A program made the position numbers and the translations under genes. The notes beneath the pieces were generated by a model. The model had not been told where the DNA came from and ran no database searches. It was given only the letters and a program-made list of their open reading frames with translations. Source: Sepioteuthis lessoniana (Eukaryota > Mollusca > Cephalopoda > Myopsida > Loliginidae). Taken from it: a stretch of DNA of 64,000 nt. The stretch's first letter is position 1; the number at the start of each line of letters is the position of its first letter. Below, piece by piece: positions 50,498 to 61,155 of this stretch. The stretch lies in contig OY757939.1 of the NCBI GenBank assembly GCA_963585895.1, positions 24,036,936 through 24,100,935 of the forward strand. The letters run 5' to 3'.

Positions 50498-51010
50498 GCC
50501 CACTTGTCTGGGGCTGGAGAACACACAACTGAATCGTTGCTGAGGAGTAAGACCCCCACCAACGAGTGTCCTGATATGACGCTAAATAATCTGATGGTGA
50601 GGCTCCAGTCAATGGGCTTTAAGAAATGAGGAGTACCCCTTCATTACCATTGCTCCCAGGTCTACACTGGCCCGGAGTGGTAGCACATAATAGGGTCCAA
50701 TCTATGGGTAAAATAGAATTGTTTGACATTTAAACTGAATGCAAACAATCGACTTATGGTGAATTAAATTGTTAGAAATAGAACTGTTAGGTCATTTGAC
50801 TGTGTAAACAAATGACCGACCTCTACTTGAATTGTTAGTGATACATAAAAATACTTGGAACCATTCAACTGAGTAAAAGTGTTAAATAGAATAATTAGTG
50901 TTAAATAGCAATACTTGCTTGAAACTATTTAACTGTGCGCAAGAATTAAAAAAAAAGGAAAGAAATGAAAAAAATGAGCACTGGCCCGTTTAAAAATGCT
51001 ATCTACCAAA
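50498..51010 (-). repeat. MA element, reverse: full module and array, tail lost
   Basis: The module runs from GCCCACTTGTCTGGGGCTGG to AGTGGTAGCACATAATAGGG (50498-50700). The array follows (AACTGTTAGGTCATTTGACT, GTGATACATAAAAATACTTG). It ends at ATGCTATCTACCAAATG, against the start of a forward tail. Confidence 0.75.
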
Positions 51011-51011
51011 T

Positions 51012-51173
51012 GTTTGATTTGGTTTGATTTGGTTTTATGGCATATCGAGCATTGCTGGTCATTTAAGGCCAAATCCTTTTTATATTTTATGTTAAATATA
51101 TAATTTCTAAACATATTTTGAAGAAAATATTTTAAAAGAAGCCTGAGCTAGAATTTTTTGCACACAGTTAAAT
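51012..51173 (+). repeat. MA element, forward: tail and first array unit (continues after the insertion)
   Basis: TTTGATTTGGTTTTATGGCA, TATCGAGCATTGCTGGTCAT and TTAAGGCCAAATCC are the tail. The array begins (TTTTGCACACAGTTAAA) and is cut at 51173 by a 525-bp insertion. Confidence 0.78.
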
Positions 51174-51698
51174 GTAATATAATGGCCGAGGGATTTCGGT
51201 TTATGCCTTTGGGTCTAGTTAGGCTGTGAACCTTTCGACTCAGCACATGGATTAGTTAGGTGCAAAATTAACACATGTGTTCACGTGCGTGCCCGCAGAG
51301 CGGACGTGTCACTCAGAGATGTCACAATAGCCCAGATGGGAAACGGAGGCTAGCGAGTGCGAATGACGTCACGCACCGGAAGCGCGCTGAGGATTTGGGG
51401 AGAATTTGAAGAAAGTTTGGAGAGTTGAGACCTGCCACGGAAAAAAACGGTTGGCTTTCGCTTGCTCGCAGAGACCTTTGTGGCGGGTGTCACGTCGCAC
51501 ATGTTGGTGGGTACAGATGAAAAAGCCAGAATAGAAAGATTGTGCTTCTCTCCTTATGTCGAAGAACCGTTAAACTCAACGTACCTGAACAAAGTAGTCG
51601 TTACCTGTTTTTCGAATTTCGAGATCCTGTGTTCTATGTATATATGTAATGAACGTCCCATGTACATTTCGCATATTCATGTATATGGCCATGGTACA
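51174..51698. mobile_element. 525-bp insertion with TGT...ACA ends and 4-bp target duplication (probable solo LTR)
   Basis: The insertion interrupts an MA array phrase; removing it restores the usual array sequence, with TAAA present on both sides (51170-51173, 51699-51702). The ends are short inverted repeats (TGTAATATAATGGCC and GGCCATGGTACA). It is G+C-richer than its surroundings and carries AATGACGTCACGCACCGGAA near 51361. TG...CA ends, length and a 4-bp duplication fit a solo LTR, but no primer-binding or polypurine tract can be expected inside one to confirm it. The clade is unknown. A short non-autonomous DNA element is the alternative. Confidence 0.7.
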
Positions 51699-52280
51699 TA
51701 AATAGTTTCAGTTAATTTCAAACAATTCAGTTTAGCTTATGTACTATCTTGTTTATACATAGTTAGTCATCGGTTTAAATACAGTTTTGTTTACCCACAG
51801 TTAAATGATCAAATAGTTCTATTTCAAAGAATTCAGTTTAGTATATCAACAAAGTTGAATGGTTCTAAGTATTGCTATGTATAACTAACAATTCAATTAA
51901 ACATCAGTCATTTGTTTACCTACAGTTAAATGCTCAAACAGTTCTGTTTCAAACAATTCAGTTTATCATAAATACATTTTTTTTTGTTTACACACAGTTA
52001 AATGTAAAAACAGTTAATTTCAAACAATCCAGTTTAGTGTAATTACACAGTTTAGTACTATATGACCCATAGATAGGATCCTATCAGGTGCTACCACTCC
52101 GGGCCAGAGTGGACCTAGGAGCGATGTCAATGGAGGTGTACTTTGCATTCCCCAAAGATTCAGCATTACTGAAACCTCATCATCAGACTGTTTTGTGTCA
52201 TTTCCAGGACACTCATTGGGGGAGTTTTACCCCTCAGCAGAGATGCAATCGATGTATTCTATAGCCCATGTCGACTGGGC
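51699..52280 (+). repeat. MA element, forward: array and full module
   Basis: Array units (CACAGTTAAATGATCAAATA, GTTCTATTTCAAAGAATTCA) run to the module from CCATAGATAGGATCCTATCA (52067) to CATGTCGACTGGGC (52280). With 51012-51173 this is the most complete forward copy, about 740 bp without the insertion. Confidence 0.82.
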
Positions 52281-52284
52281 TCTC

Positions 52285-52397
52285 TACAAAAGGAGTTAAC
52301 AAATCATATATTTAATATATATGCATAAAAATATTTGGCATTAAATAGCCAACAATGGTTGATATACTATAAAACCAAATCAAACCAAACCAAACCA
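52285..52397 (-). repeat. MA tail, reverse, directly after a forward module
   Basis: ATATATGCATAAAAATATTT, GGCATTAAATAGCCAACAAT and GGTTGATATACTATAAAACC with (CAAAC)n end. It stands back to back with the module ending at 52280. The unit 51012-52397 therefore has an MA tail at each end in opposite orientation. Confidence 0.75.
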
Positions 52398-52450
52398 TTT
52401 CAAATTGGTAAATATTGCATACTTAGTTGCAATATCAGCAGATAAAACAT

Positions 52451-52682
52451 TAGCCAAGTGGGTGGAATGTTCGCTGGGAGATCTGGGTTCAATCCAAGGT
52501 CGCATCATATCAAAGACTTTAAAAATGGTACTTGATACTTTCTTGCTTAATACTCAGCAATATAAGGTACGTAATAAGGGTAAAGTGGAGTAATCCTGGG
52601 AAAGAAGTAGCGCCTCCCTTACACCTCGGTGTAGTAGCTATTGAAAAGGGAGCCTTCGGGTCGCCCTCAACGACGGTCACCA

Positions 52683-52713
<31 letters not shown>

Positions 52714-52753
52714 CTTCTTCTTCTTCTTCTTCTTCTTCTTCTTCTTCTTCTTC
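52451..52753 (+). mobile_element. SINE family B with a long (CTT)n tail
   Basis: The head is AGCCAAGTGGGTGGAATGTT with the B box TGGGTTCAATCCAAGG. The body is TTTAAAAATGGTACTTGATA, ACACCTCGGTGTAGTAGC, GGGTCGCCCTCAACGACGGT. The tail is 23 CTT units at 52684-52753. The tail microsatellite differs from the (ACTT)n of other copies, so it probably expanded after insertion. Confidence 0.87.
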
Positions 52754-53830
52754 AAGATCTGATGTATCAATATAGATTATAACCATTTTAAACAGGCAAG
52801 CACTTCATACTTAACTGCTGTAATGGTATTTTAAAAGCGAATCTTGAAATCACACATATATATATATATATCCTCTCAAAGAAATTCTTCCAAAAATATC
52901 CAATTGGTATCCTGACAATTTAGCAAATACATTTTGACAAACTTGTCTGAAAGCGTGGATAGAAATATTGCTTATATTAATGATTCATGAAATTTCATCG
53001 GATTTTTTTTACTCGTCCAAACAAAATAAGATGTATTATTCTATTTGATTTAAGCAATCATTTTAAAATTTCAAGTAAATCTTCTTTGAATTGGTTCATT
53101 TGGCATTAAAAACACTTGTTCCTCCGAGTTTTTACAAGTTGTTAATATGCAGAGAAATTCTTCGATTATATTTCATTTTGTGTCTTCTCCATCTTAAAAT
53201 CTTAGATTGATTTTGCTATTAACCAAAGACAAAAATGCTGTCAATTGTATACATCCCTCACATTCTTGAAAGAACAATAATACTTTGAGAGTTCGTAAAA
53301 TTCATAATTAATTGTATTAATTAAATTGAGATAATTAAGTAAATGGTTAATTAATATTGTAAAAACCCAAAACGAGTTGAAGTGGTCTTTTGACTCTTTA
53401 GAAGTGGAGGTAATTAATGAGGCCGGCCTATTTGTATCAATTACTGACTGTAAGAGAGTGTAAGGATGCATTGATAACTTTCGCGTTTAAATGATTGCTA
53501 AGGGAAAATGCAGTCAAGTTTTTTAGAAATTAGACCCTGGACTCTTTTATGAAATCCTTGATCCCTCATTGACTCCCCGCCCCACATATTTACAAAAAAA
53601 AATTGGACAGATATGCAGTTTCCATATGAGAGAAGCTTCTGACCAAACCTGGCAAGGCTGTTGTTTTCGTAACCCTACCCACAGGAATATTACACTTGAA
53701 ATATCGGGGACTAAAAAAAAAAAAGAAGAAAAAAATGTTCTATTTTGTTGCAAAAATTTAAAAAAATGCGTAAAATATCGATCGGAATTCAGGAATTCAA
53801 TTTAAAAGAGTTTGATCTTATTGAAATAGA
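52754..53830. other. No gene seen; A+T-rich
   Basis: A short (TA)n tract at 52858-52872. Frames of 68-78 codons on both strands at 53241-53805 lack recognisable features. No transposon ends seen. Confidence 0.45.
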
Positions 53831-53869
53831 AATACAAGATGATAAATGAAAATGTAGAATGGAATATAA

Positions 53870-53950
53870 GTAGAAGTAGAAGAAAAGGTGGCTTAATAAG
53901 GAAGAGGAGGAGAAAAAGGATCAAGAGAAGAAGGATAAAAAGAAGAGAGA

Positions 53951-53985
<35 letters not shown>

Positions 53986-54372
53986 AGAAGAAGGAAGGTA
54001 GAGAAGAAAAGAGAAGAAAAAAGAGGAGCAGGAGAAAAAGGAGGAAGAGGAGAATAAGAATAAGAATTGAGAGGAAGAGAATAAGAAGAGTAGTGAAGAA
54101 GAGGAGAAAAAAGAAAAGAGGGGAAAGAAGAGGAATAAAAAGAAGGAAGAGGAAAAGGATATTAAGAAGACGGGATAGAAGAAGAAGAAAGTTAAAGAGA
54201 ACGAAAGAAGGAGGAGAAAGAAGAGAAGAAGGAAGAGGTTCAGGAGAGAAAGAAGGAGAAGAATAAGAATAAGGAAGAAGAGAAGAATAGGGAGGAAGAG
54301 AAAAAAGGAAAATGAGAAGAAGAAGAAGAAGAAGAAGAAGAAGAAGAAGAAGAAGAAGAAGAAGAAGAAGAC
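53870..54372 (+). repeat. 500-bp purine (GA/GAA)-rich tract
   Basis: Almost only A and G on the plus strand, from degenerate GAGAAGAAGAGG to (GA)n at about 53945-53980 and (GAA)n at 54317-54372. The Lys/Arg/Glu and Phe/Leu/Ser frames of up to 166 codons are composition artefacts. Such tracts can form triplex DNA. Confidence 0.95.
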
Positions 54373-54661
54373 ATTACGATAAATACGACACAAAGTTTAA
54401 CCACTTCACAACGAATGTGATTTTACTTTAAAAAAGGTACTTTTCCACTTAACCCATTAGAGAAACAACAATTACAAAAACAAACAAAACGTAACAGAAA
54501 CAATAATTATAAAACAAACTAACAAACAAAAAACAAATAATTAAAAGGATAGAAAATTAATAAAAATGAAAGAAAGCAATAAAATTCATTGTGCCAAATA
54601 GACTTATCAAATTATAGTCCTAACTTTCTCTGGAAGAAAAAATGCACCAAATATTGAACAT

Positions 54662-55345
54662 CATCATCATCATCATCATGTCGTACCGCCAGCACGGATA
54701 TCCCTGACCATCTCTCGCCACTTCTCCCAATCGTTCATCGCCCCCGGCAGGTCTTCAGGGTTACATCCTGTGTCTTTACATAGCTGCTGTATGTAGGTTC
54801 GAGCTGGTCGTCATGCTTTTGCTTGGCCATATGTGGGTGTCCATAGGAGTACATCCCTTACGAGCTCGTCCTTGCTTCTCCAGCAGTGTCCTGCGTGTCT
54901 GGTTCGTCTAACTTGTATAGTTTTCGTGATGGGAGGCAAGTGGCCGTATAGTTGGTGTCTCGTGGGGTATTGTCGCCAGGACTTGTTCAATATTGCTCTC
55001 AACATTCTTGTGTAGTTGCCGTCTAGCTTCTTCTCCAGCCGTTTAGTTAGCGTCCATGCATCCATATCGCAGTATCGATACAACCGCTGCCTGGAAGAAA
55101 CTGCGTTTCATTTTAACGGTCAGGTCTGATTTCTATATTATCGAGAGCCTATCGATAGCCGTCCATGCTTTCGTCAGTCGTGTGTCGATGTCGTTTTCGG
55201 TTGATGAGACGCTACCTCCTAGGTAGGTGAATTTGTCTACTAGTTTCAGAGAGGCTCCGTCTAGTGTGGTGATGTTGCCCGTTTGGTTGTAACACATATA
55301 TTCAGTTTTGTGTGCATTGACATGGAGGTCAATGCCTGCTCATCT
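54662..55345 (-). mobile_element. RTE-clade LINE, 5'-truncated, intermediate age
   Basis: Minus-strand copy with tail complement ATCATCATCATCATCATG. The coding region includes ARTYIQQLCKDTG, MDAWTLTKRLEKKLDGNYT to LLWTPTYGQAKA (54811-55083) and FTYLGGSVSSTEND upstream. Frame changes at about 54810 and 55085 and a stop near 55135 break it. It resembles the 42-43.6 kb copy (RQ/RR HPTRHQL, LLWTP) more than the 19.1-kb copy. Confidence 0.88.
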
Positions 55346-55640
55346 ATATGAGTGGCTTCTATAGATGAGAATAAAAAAACAGCCATCGAAAGATAACCAT
55401 GATACTCAAAGATACTCAAACCATATTGAACATAATTCTGCCTAAAATTGTTGAATCTTATGGAAATACAACATGATTTATAAATAGAATATTAGCAAAC
55501 GTTTATTTATTTGTTAAGGTCAGCTTTAAACCCTTAGAGATCTACTTTAACAATATCCTCTTGAGCCCAAGGTATTTAACGAACCTTTGTTTTACGGCGT
55601 ATCAACCCGTTTCGGGTCATTTAACGCCGAATTAAGTCAA
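55346..55640. other. No gene; one variant MA tail at 55585-55635
   Basis: TTACGGCGTATCAACCCGTT, TCGGGTCATTTAACGCCGAA is a G+C-richer variant of the tail; a similar one lies at 62150. CATGATACTCAAAGATACTC near 55400 is a tiny tandem repeat. Confidence 0.5.
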
Positions 55641-55644
55641 TTTG

Positions 55645-55838
55645 GTAAGAGTTTACTCTCATAGACCCCTTCACATGGACGACCAAAGGCAGGATGATCA
55701 GTAAAAACCTATATACAACAGCTCTGTGCCGACAAAGGATGTAGCCTGGACGACCTCCCGGGAGCGATGGACGATAGAGACGGGTGGCGAGAGATGGTCA
55801 GGGAGATCCGTGTTGGCAACACGACATCATGATGATAA
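55645..55838 (+). mobile_element. RTE-type LINE 3' end, older subfamily
   Basis: CTCATAGACCCCTTCACATG, GACGACCAAAGGCAGGATGA, then residues YIQQLCADKGCSLDDLPGAM, DDRDGWREMVREIRVGNTT in shifted frames, ending ATGATGATAAG. The CSLDDLPGAMDD variant distinguishes it from the young subfamily (CCPEDLPRAMND). Confidence 0.82.
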
Positions 55839-55839
55839 G

Positions 55840-56302
55840 TACAGTCTAGTTTACACAAAGTTAAATATCAAAACAGTTCTATTTCAAACAATTCAGTTTA
55901 GCGTATTTGCAGCTTAGTTGCTATGTATTACTAACCATTCAATTATACACCAGTCATTTTTTACACGCAGTTAAATTATAATTTAACTGAATCGTTTAAA
56001 ATAAAACTGTTTGATAATTATCAAACAGTTTTATTTCAAACGATTCAGTTTAGCTTTAGTCATTTGTTTGCACACAGTTTTAATGTTTAATAGTTCTACT
56101 TGAACAGTAGATAGGACTCTATCTGGTACTACTACTCGGAGTCAGAGTGGACCTTGGAGCGATGGCAATGAAGGGCTACTCTGCATTCGTCAAAGCGCCA
56201 GCATTACTGGAACCTTACCATCAGATTGTTTAGTGTCATAACATGAACACTCGTTGGCAGAGATGCAATCGGTATATTCTACAGCCCTAGCCGTCTGGGC
56301 CC
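55840..56302 (+). repeat. MA element, forward: array and module
   Basis: Array units (CAAACAATTCAGTTTAGCGT, TTTTACACGCAGTTAAATTA) with a local inverted duplication near 55985-56045 (AAACTGTTTGATAATTATCA, AACAGTTT). The module runs from GTAGATAGGACTCTATCTGG (56106) to AGCCGTCTGGGC (56300). Confidence 0.78.
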
Positions 56303-56811
56303 ACGATCCCTTGGGTTGTCACATTGTAACTTGGCGGTTGTAATCATACATACTGACAATCTTCGAAAATATTATACTATAATAACTATTAATCCTTGAT
56401 CACAATGCCTTGTACAAAAGAGGAAAAATATTTTGCGTCACTACTTACTTGGAAACAAAATCATTTAAAATTGTCTCAAAATAAATACAACAAATGAATA
56501 TGATAATGATTTATTACTGAGACAAGGAACTAAAAAAACATTGCATGTCCTAGAAGCTGATATAATGACAATTAAAAAACAACATTGATTTGATGTCTTA
56601 AACTCAAAGGATGCATTTTTACAGGATATGTTCCAAACGACTGCAAATGCATCTGTCTTGGTAATGAATCATTATCATATCAATGGGTTGTATCTATTTT
56701 AAGATACCCTGTATTAACAATTAGCATTGTATCTCGGTCCACTCTGTAATGGACTGGTTGTACCTGACAGACTCTTATTTACAGATCAATTAGACCTGAA
56801 AACTAGGGTTG
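56303..56811. other. No gene; possible module edge at 56739-56797
   Basis: CACTCTGTAATGGACTGGTT, GTACCTGACAGACTC is a strongly decayed reverse MA-module edge. The rest is A+T-rich. Confidence 0.4.
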
Positions 56812-57008
56812 GATTTGGTTTCTTTGTTTAACGGCATATAAACTTTCGTAGGTTATTTAATACCACAACCATTCTTTTAAAAGAACAACTTCCGTACTCT
56901 TTAAGTGAAAGGGGGGATAAGGGGGTTCATACTTTTCTCAAGTGAAAGTGAAAGTAAAAGCATTTAAACTCACCAGCATGTTTGCCACTATGCCACAGAG
57001 ACTCCTCT
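56812..57008 (-). mobile_element. SINE family A, reverse, decayed
   Basis: TTGGTTTCTTTGTTTAACGG, CATATAAACTTTCGTAGGTT is the tail; AGGGGGTTCATACTTTTCTC is the body, and GCCACTATGCCACAGAGAC the A-box end. The B box is lost. Confidence 0.75.
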
Positions 57009-57231
57009 ATTTGATAATCTTTTGAGTTATATTGGAATACTTGATATCGTATAAATGTGTGCAAAAAATGAAATTTTACATTGTATTCGATTAGAAAACT
57101 TGAAATCATATCACCGTGTGTAAATTATTCGTATTATTGATAGTCATTAGAAATTATAATCTTTTATTTTATCGGATAGTTAAAATATATGATTATATCC
57201 GATAAAATGAAACACAATTTTTTTTCAAACA

Positions 57232-57430
57232 GCGGGGTGTCCTTGTGGTTTAATGGTTAAAACGCTGAACTGCGGAATCTTAGTGGGCGAGTTCGAACTC
57301 CAGTTGCGCTATTACGTTCACTTTCGGACAAACCCTCCCAGAAATGGGTTAAATAGTACAACTACTATTCTTCTAGAAGGATAGAGTTGGCATTAAACAA
57401 CCCGAGAAGGTTGACATGCCATAAAACAAC
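57232..57430 (+). mobile_element. SINE family A with internal deletion
   Basis: Box A TGTGGTTTAATGGTTAAAAC and a perfect B box GAGTTCGAACTCC. CACTTTCGGACAAACC then jumps to CTCCCAGAAATGGGTTAAAT, losing ~25 bp of body. The tail is GGCATTAAACAACCCGAGAA, GGTTGACATGCCATAAAAC. Confidence 0.83.
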
Positions 57431-57461
57431 AAAATAAACAAATAAAGCATTTCTACTGTAT

Positions 57462-57860
57462 ACATGCACCGTATGAAGGCTGACAAAGCGTATAGAGAAA
57501 AAAGCTTGACGACAATTGCACAAGAATGCTGCGAGCAATATTTAACAAATCCTGGAAGCAACATTCCACAAAACAGCAGTTGTACGGCCTACTACTTCGC
57601 ATCTCTAAAACCATCAAAATAAGACGGGCAAGACCTGCGGAATACTGCTAGAGAACGATCTCATAAGCGACGTTCTCCTTCACATGGACGGGCAAGTGTT
57701 GGACGACCCACGAGAACCTATCTAGAACAACTCTGTACGGACACAGGATGAAGTCTAAAAGACCAGCCGGAGGCGATGGATGATAAAGACCAATGGCGAG
57801 AGATAGAGGGAAAGTTAGAGAAATCTTTGCTAGCGGCATGACATGATGATGATGATAATC
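57462..57860 (+). mobile_element. RTE-type LINE 3' segment, old
   Basis: Residues in shifting frames: RIEKKLDDNCTRMLRAIFNK, SWKQHSTKQQLYGLL, ISKTIKIRRARPAEYC, then GRPTRTYLEQLCTDTG-like and PEAMDDKDQW, ending GACATGATGATGATGATA. A ~20-bp loss lies near 57650, where the WRSRDELI block is shortened. The (ATG)n tail is intact. It resembles the 55.6-kb fragment in subfamily residues. Confidence 0.85.
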
Positions 57861-58009
57861 ATTGACAAATCATTATTATCAGTTTCTTGGAATCCATGTT
57901 ATTGCGTCTTCAAATTGAAATAAAATGGCAGTAAATAATTTAACAAAAGGTTGGCATGCCAGAAAATGAACAACTATTGGTAAGGTTGATTGTATAAATT
58001 TGACTGCTT

Positions 58010-58240
58010 TTTTATTGATTTACGCACAGTTAAATGATCAGTTCTATTCCTAACGATTCAATCCAGCGTAAGACATTTGTTTGCGCTTAGTTTAAATGTC
58101 AAACAATTCTATTTGACTATAGGACTATATTAGGTGCTACCTTTTCGGCCAGAGTAGACCTAGGAGCAATGGTAATGAAAGGGTACACTGCATTCCCCAA
58201 AGCTCCAGAATTACCGAAGCCTCACCATCAAATAAGTTAG
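58010..58240 (+). repeat. MA element, forward: last array units and partial module
   Basis: TTACGCACAGTTAAATGATC, TTTAAATGTCAAACAATTCT, then the module from CTATAGGACTATATTAGGTG to CTCACCATCAAATAAGTTAG. It is truncated before the GTCATATCCAGGAC part. Confidence 0.72.
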
Positions 58241-58985
58241 GAGATTTGGTCTTTGTGTCAAAGTGTTTCCTTATAGACTGGTGAGATCTATTTCTGGTAT
58301 GTTGAGAAGCATGCAAATTGAGTCATCAGCAATTAAATACATGGTACTAGACGTGTCAATGAGTATGATTACAGGGTATTGAACTGGGGGTAAATTTGAG
58401 AGCACAGCTCTTATTGGATGGTTTTAGTCAGGTGACCAAAGAGTTAGAAATATGTTATTGAAAAACGCTTGCCCATAGCGGTCGAAATGCTCTATATCTG
58501 CTCTTATCTTTAACTCTCCATTTAGTCGGACGGGTGAGAAAAAGAAAAAATTGCTAAGAAACAATAGAATATTATGAGCCCATGAAATTGCGATCACGTT
58601 CTAATTTCTCAGGACAAATGGGGATGCCGACTGAAGTCAACGAATGAGAACAAAGATGGTAACACTTGAGTGGCCAATATGAGGTGACTGTCCAATCGGA
58701 GAAGTGAAGAGATGGGACCTGACCAATCAGAGATTAAGGGCCATATGCATATAACATTAAATGAGTGAAAGTAAGAGATGTATAGTATATGCTCCAAAAG
58801 GATTATGCAATAAAATAAAAGCATTTTTTAAAGAAAAAAACTGTCAAAAGTTCAAACATGTGAAGACTACAACACCACATCACCATCTCGAACATCAATA
58901 GATTTTACTTCTTCAAACACAAAGCGACTCAGCTGTTCTAGATATGAAGGTGCTTATTTTTCAGACTGTAAATAGTTTCCTAGCT
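58241..58985. other. No gene; partial relation to the 17.3-kb duplication
   Basis: TGGATGGTTTTAGTCAGGTG, ACCAAAGAGTTAGAAAT near 58418 parallels 17430-17470. Two CCAAT-type sites (GTCCAATCGGAG at 58690, GACCAATCAGAG at 58719) lie 29 bp apart; no transcript unit is evident. Confidence 0.45.
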
Positions 58986-58995
58986 GTCATCAAAG

Positions 58996-58996
<1 letters not shown>

Positions 58997-59053
<57 letters not shown>
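58997..59053. repeat. (GA)n microsatellite
   Basis: About 28 uninterrupted GA units. Confidence 0.95.
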
Positions 59054-59056
<3 letters not shown>

Positions 59057-59734
59057 AAGGGCATATGAACAGAGACACACTTCCCGCTATACAGTTACCT
59101 ATTCCCCCTGTTCCAGTCCCGAAGGCCTCTGTGGATCTCAACTCAATCACAACTCAAACTCTAAACTCCTCAACTGACCAATTTTCAAAATTCGCACATT
59201 TTTATATATCCTAAAATTAAGTATATCATTAGTGTGACGTCATCTCACAAAGTTATTGCGTCATATCATCATGATCATCACACGTGTCCCCAATTTTCAT
59301 TATGTTTTTATTTAGTTCCCATCAAACATATGACACGGCATGAATCGATTTTTTTTACATTCAACCTTCCTGTCCCAAAATGACAGGTGTTAAACCTCAG
59401 CCCCACTTCCTGTGTACTCGTTTGACGTTCCCAATTTGACTTACATTTCCTCTCAAAGATTTTAGTTTACTTCAAAGACCGCGGAATAATCCGTGAATGG
59501 ACCAAACTAAATAATAAAATAATTTATACACAGTAATTATTCTATATATGCAAGAAAATTAGGTTCTTTGGAAAATGGCAGCCAATTTTTTATGTTTAAA
59601 TATAAAATCGGACATCATTTTTTCATAAACCTAACATTGTATGAAAGAAATGCTTAGATAGCAATTTACTTTCTAGATAAATAAAAAGGTTACTTTAAAC
59701 GATATGATTGCTTGCAAAACAAAAAAAAAACTGA
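59054..59734. other. No gene seen
   Basis: Mixed composition. AGTGTGACGTCATCTCACAA near 59230 holds a CRE-like TGACGTCA without other promoter elements. Nothing repetitive was recognised. Confidence 0.4.
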
Positions 59735-59910
59735 TTTTAGTATTAACTAACCCATGAAAGGCTGACATGCTCCAAAACCAACCAACCATGTACTGAAAAT
59801 AATGCTCTGTGTAATGGTCATAAAGTGGTACTCTACACTCCTCAGATCTCCGGAACAGGAGTCTCACTATCAAATTTATTCTAACATCACGCACAGGACA
59901 CCCCTTTCGG
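59735..59910. repeat. Reverse MA tail (59735-59790) and partial forward module (59806-59908)
   Basis: AACTAACCCATGAAAGGCTG, ACATGCTCCAAAACCAACC is a tail; ATGGTCATAAAGTGGTACTC, TACACTCCTCAGATCTCCGG, ACACCCCTTTCGG is module sequence in the opposite orientation, diverged. Confidence 0.55.
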
Positions 59911-60280
59911 GGGGATACTATAATATATCTCCTTGACCTGCGATGAACCCGGCGGATATCGTTGACAAAAATATCCGGCCGTAGATAATATCAGCTAAAT
60001 GATTACCAGAAAACAAGCAATACGTGGGTTTAAACGATGGCCAATGAAAAACAAACAATCCTTGAGTGAAGAGTCGTGGTTATGTGGGTCACGTGGTAGT
60101 TTTAAGACTGTACAAGGTCTAGAATTTTGGCTGAAGTCAGTTCCCGCTGTCTGTTTCGTGTGCGCGAACTCTCTCCGATTGCTCTTCCGCTCCACACAAG
60201 CTTCAACTTGGAAGAATACGAATGTAAGATTATATTTTCATGTATACGTGTTGCTCATTGTTTGTCATGGCCCAGCGGTA
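59911..60280. other. Unassigned G+C-richer block
   Basis: From 60000 to 60240 the composition is balanced and a 97-codon frame (59999-60292) crosses it, with no domain recognised. It contains a CACGTG box (GGGTCACGTGGTAG) and ends near CGAATGTAAG, a donor-like sequence. It might be a promoter with 5' exon or an LTR piece; I cannot decide. Confidence 0.3.
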
Positions 60281-60425
60281 GTATACTACTAGACTAATAG
60301 TATAATCTAAGTATCGCTAACAGGGTTGTGTACTACAATACAATTAGTATAATCTAAGTCTCATTCATAGGGTAGAATACTAAAATACAATAAGTATAAT
60401 ATAAGTCTTGCAAACAGGGAAGTAT
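60281..60425 (+). repeat. Three tandem ~60-bp units
   Basis: TACTAGACTAATAGTATAAT, CTAAGTATCGCTAACAGGGT; TACAATACAATTAGTATAAT, CTAAGTCTCATTCATAGGGT; TAAAATACAATAAGTATAAT, ATAAGTCTTGCAAACAGGG. Confidence 0.8.
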
Positions 60426-61123
60426 TTTTGAATAGGCGTCATCACTTGAAAGCTCTTAATTCAATATGAGTTAGTATTAGATTGGAATACTTGAAACAAG
60501 ATGACTGCAAAATATTTGTTTTAAGAATAGCTACTTAAAACTATATTTGTTTATAAGGTATTTATTACCATTTACTTGAAATCATATAATTGTCTGCTTG
60601 AAAAAATAATTGACTTTGGCATTGAATAACCCATGAACGATTGACATGCCCAAAAAATCAATATATACAAGAAACCAACCATGTTCAGAAAATTATGTTT
60701 GTTATGCAGAAAATCGTATTTCTCAAAGATATTCCTGATGGAAACAGATATTTGCATGGACAAGCTTAAACCAGATTAATTTGAAGGACTTAATTATTTT
60801 GAGTGGATTTCTTGACAGTGTCAACTACTCTGTCAACATGACATTTAAATTAGGTTTTAATTGGGATCTTTTAAAACAAATCATCAGGAGTGAAAAAGAA
60901 TCATTAATATTTACATTAGAATTAAAAAAAAACAGATTTAATTCATTAAATTTTTTTTTTCATTTTATCATACAACAATTAATCTTCATTACTTTGCCAC
61001 AAAAACGAAATTTTTTTGTGATTCATTTAATCAAATTCAGCTGATTGATATGTAAAAAATACAACAAATTGTTGCTGAATGTTCATCATGGCATTAGAAT
61101 TTAAAAAGCCCATAGCACTTAGG

Positions 61124-61130
<7 letters not shown>
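60426..61130. other. No gene; one reverse MA tail at 60605-60670
   Basis: TTTGGCATTGAATAACCCAT, GAACGATTGACATGCCCAAA is the tail. The 87-codon frame at 60781-61044 is Phe/Leu/Asn-rich with no domain. Confidence 0.45.

Positions 61131-61155
<25 letters not shown>

Noticed and set aside
53893-54393. 166-codon Phe/Leu/Ser frame
   Set aside because: Composition artefact of the purine tract.
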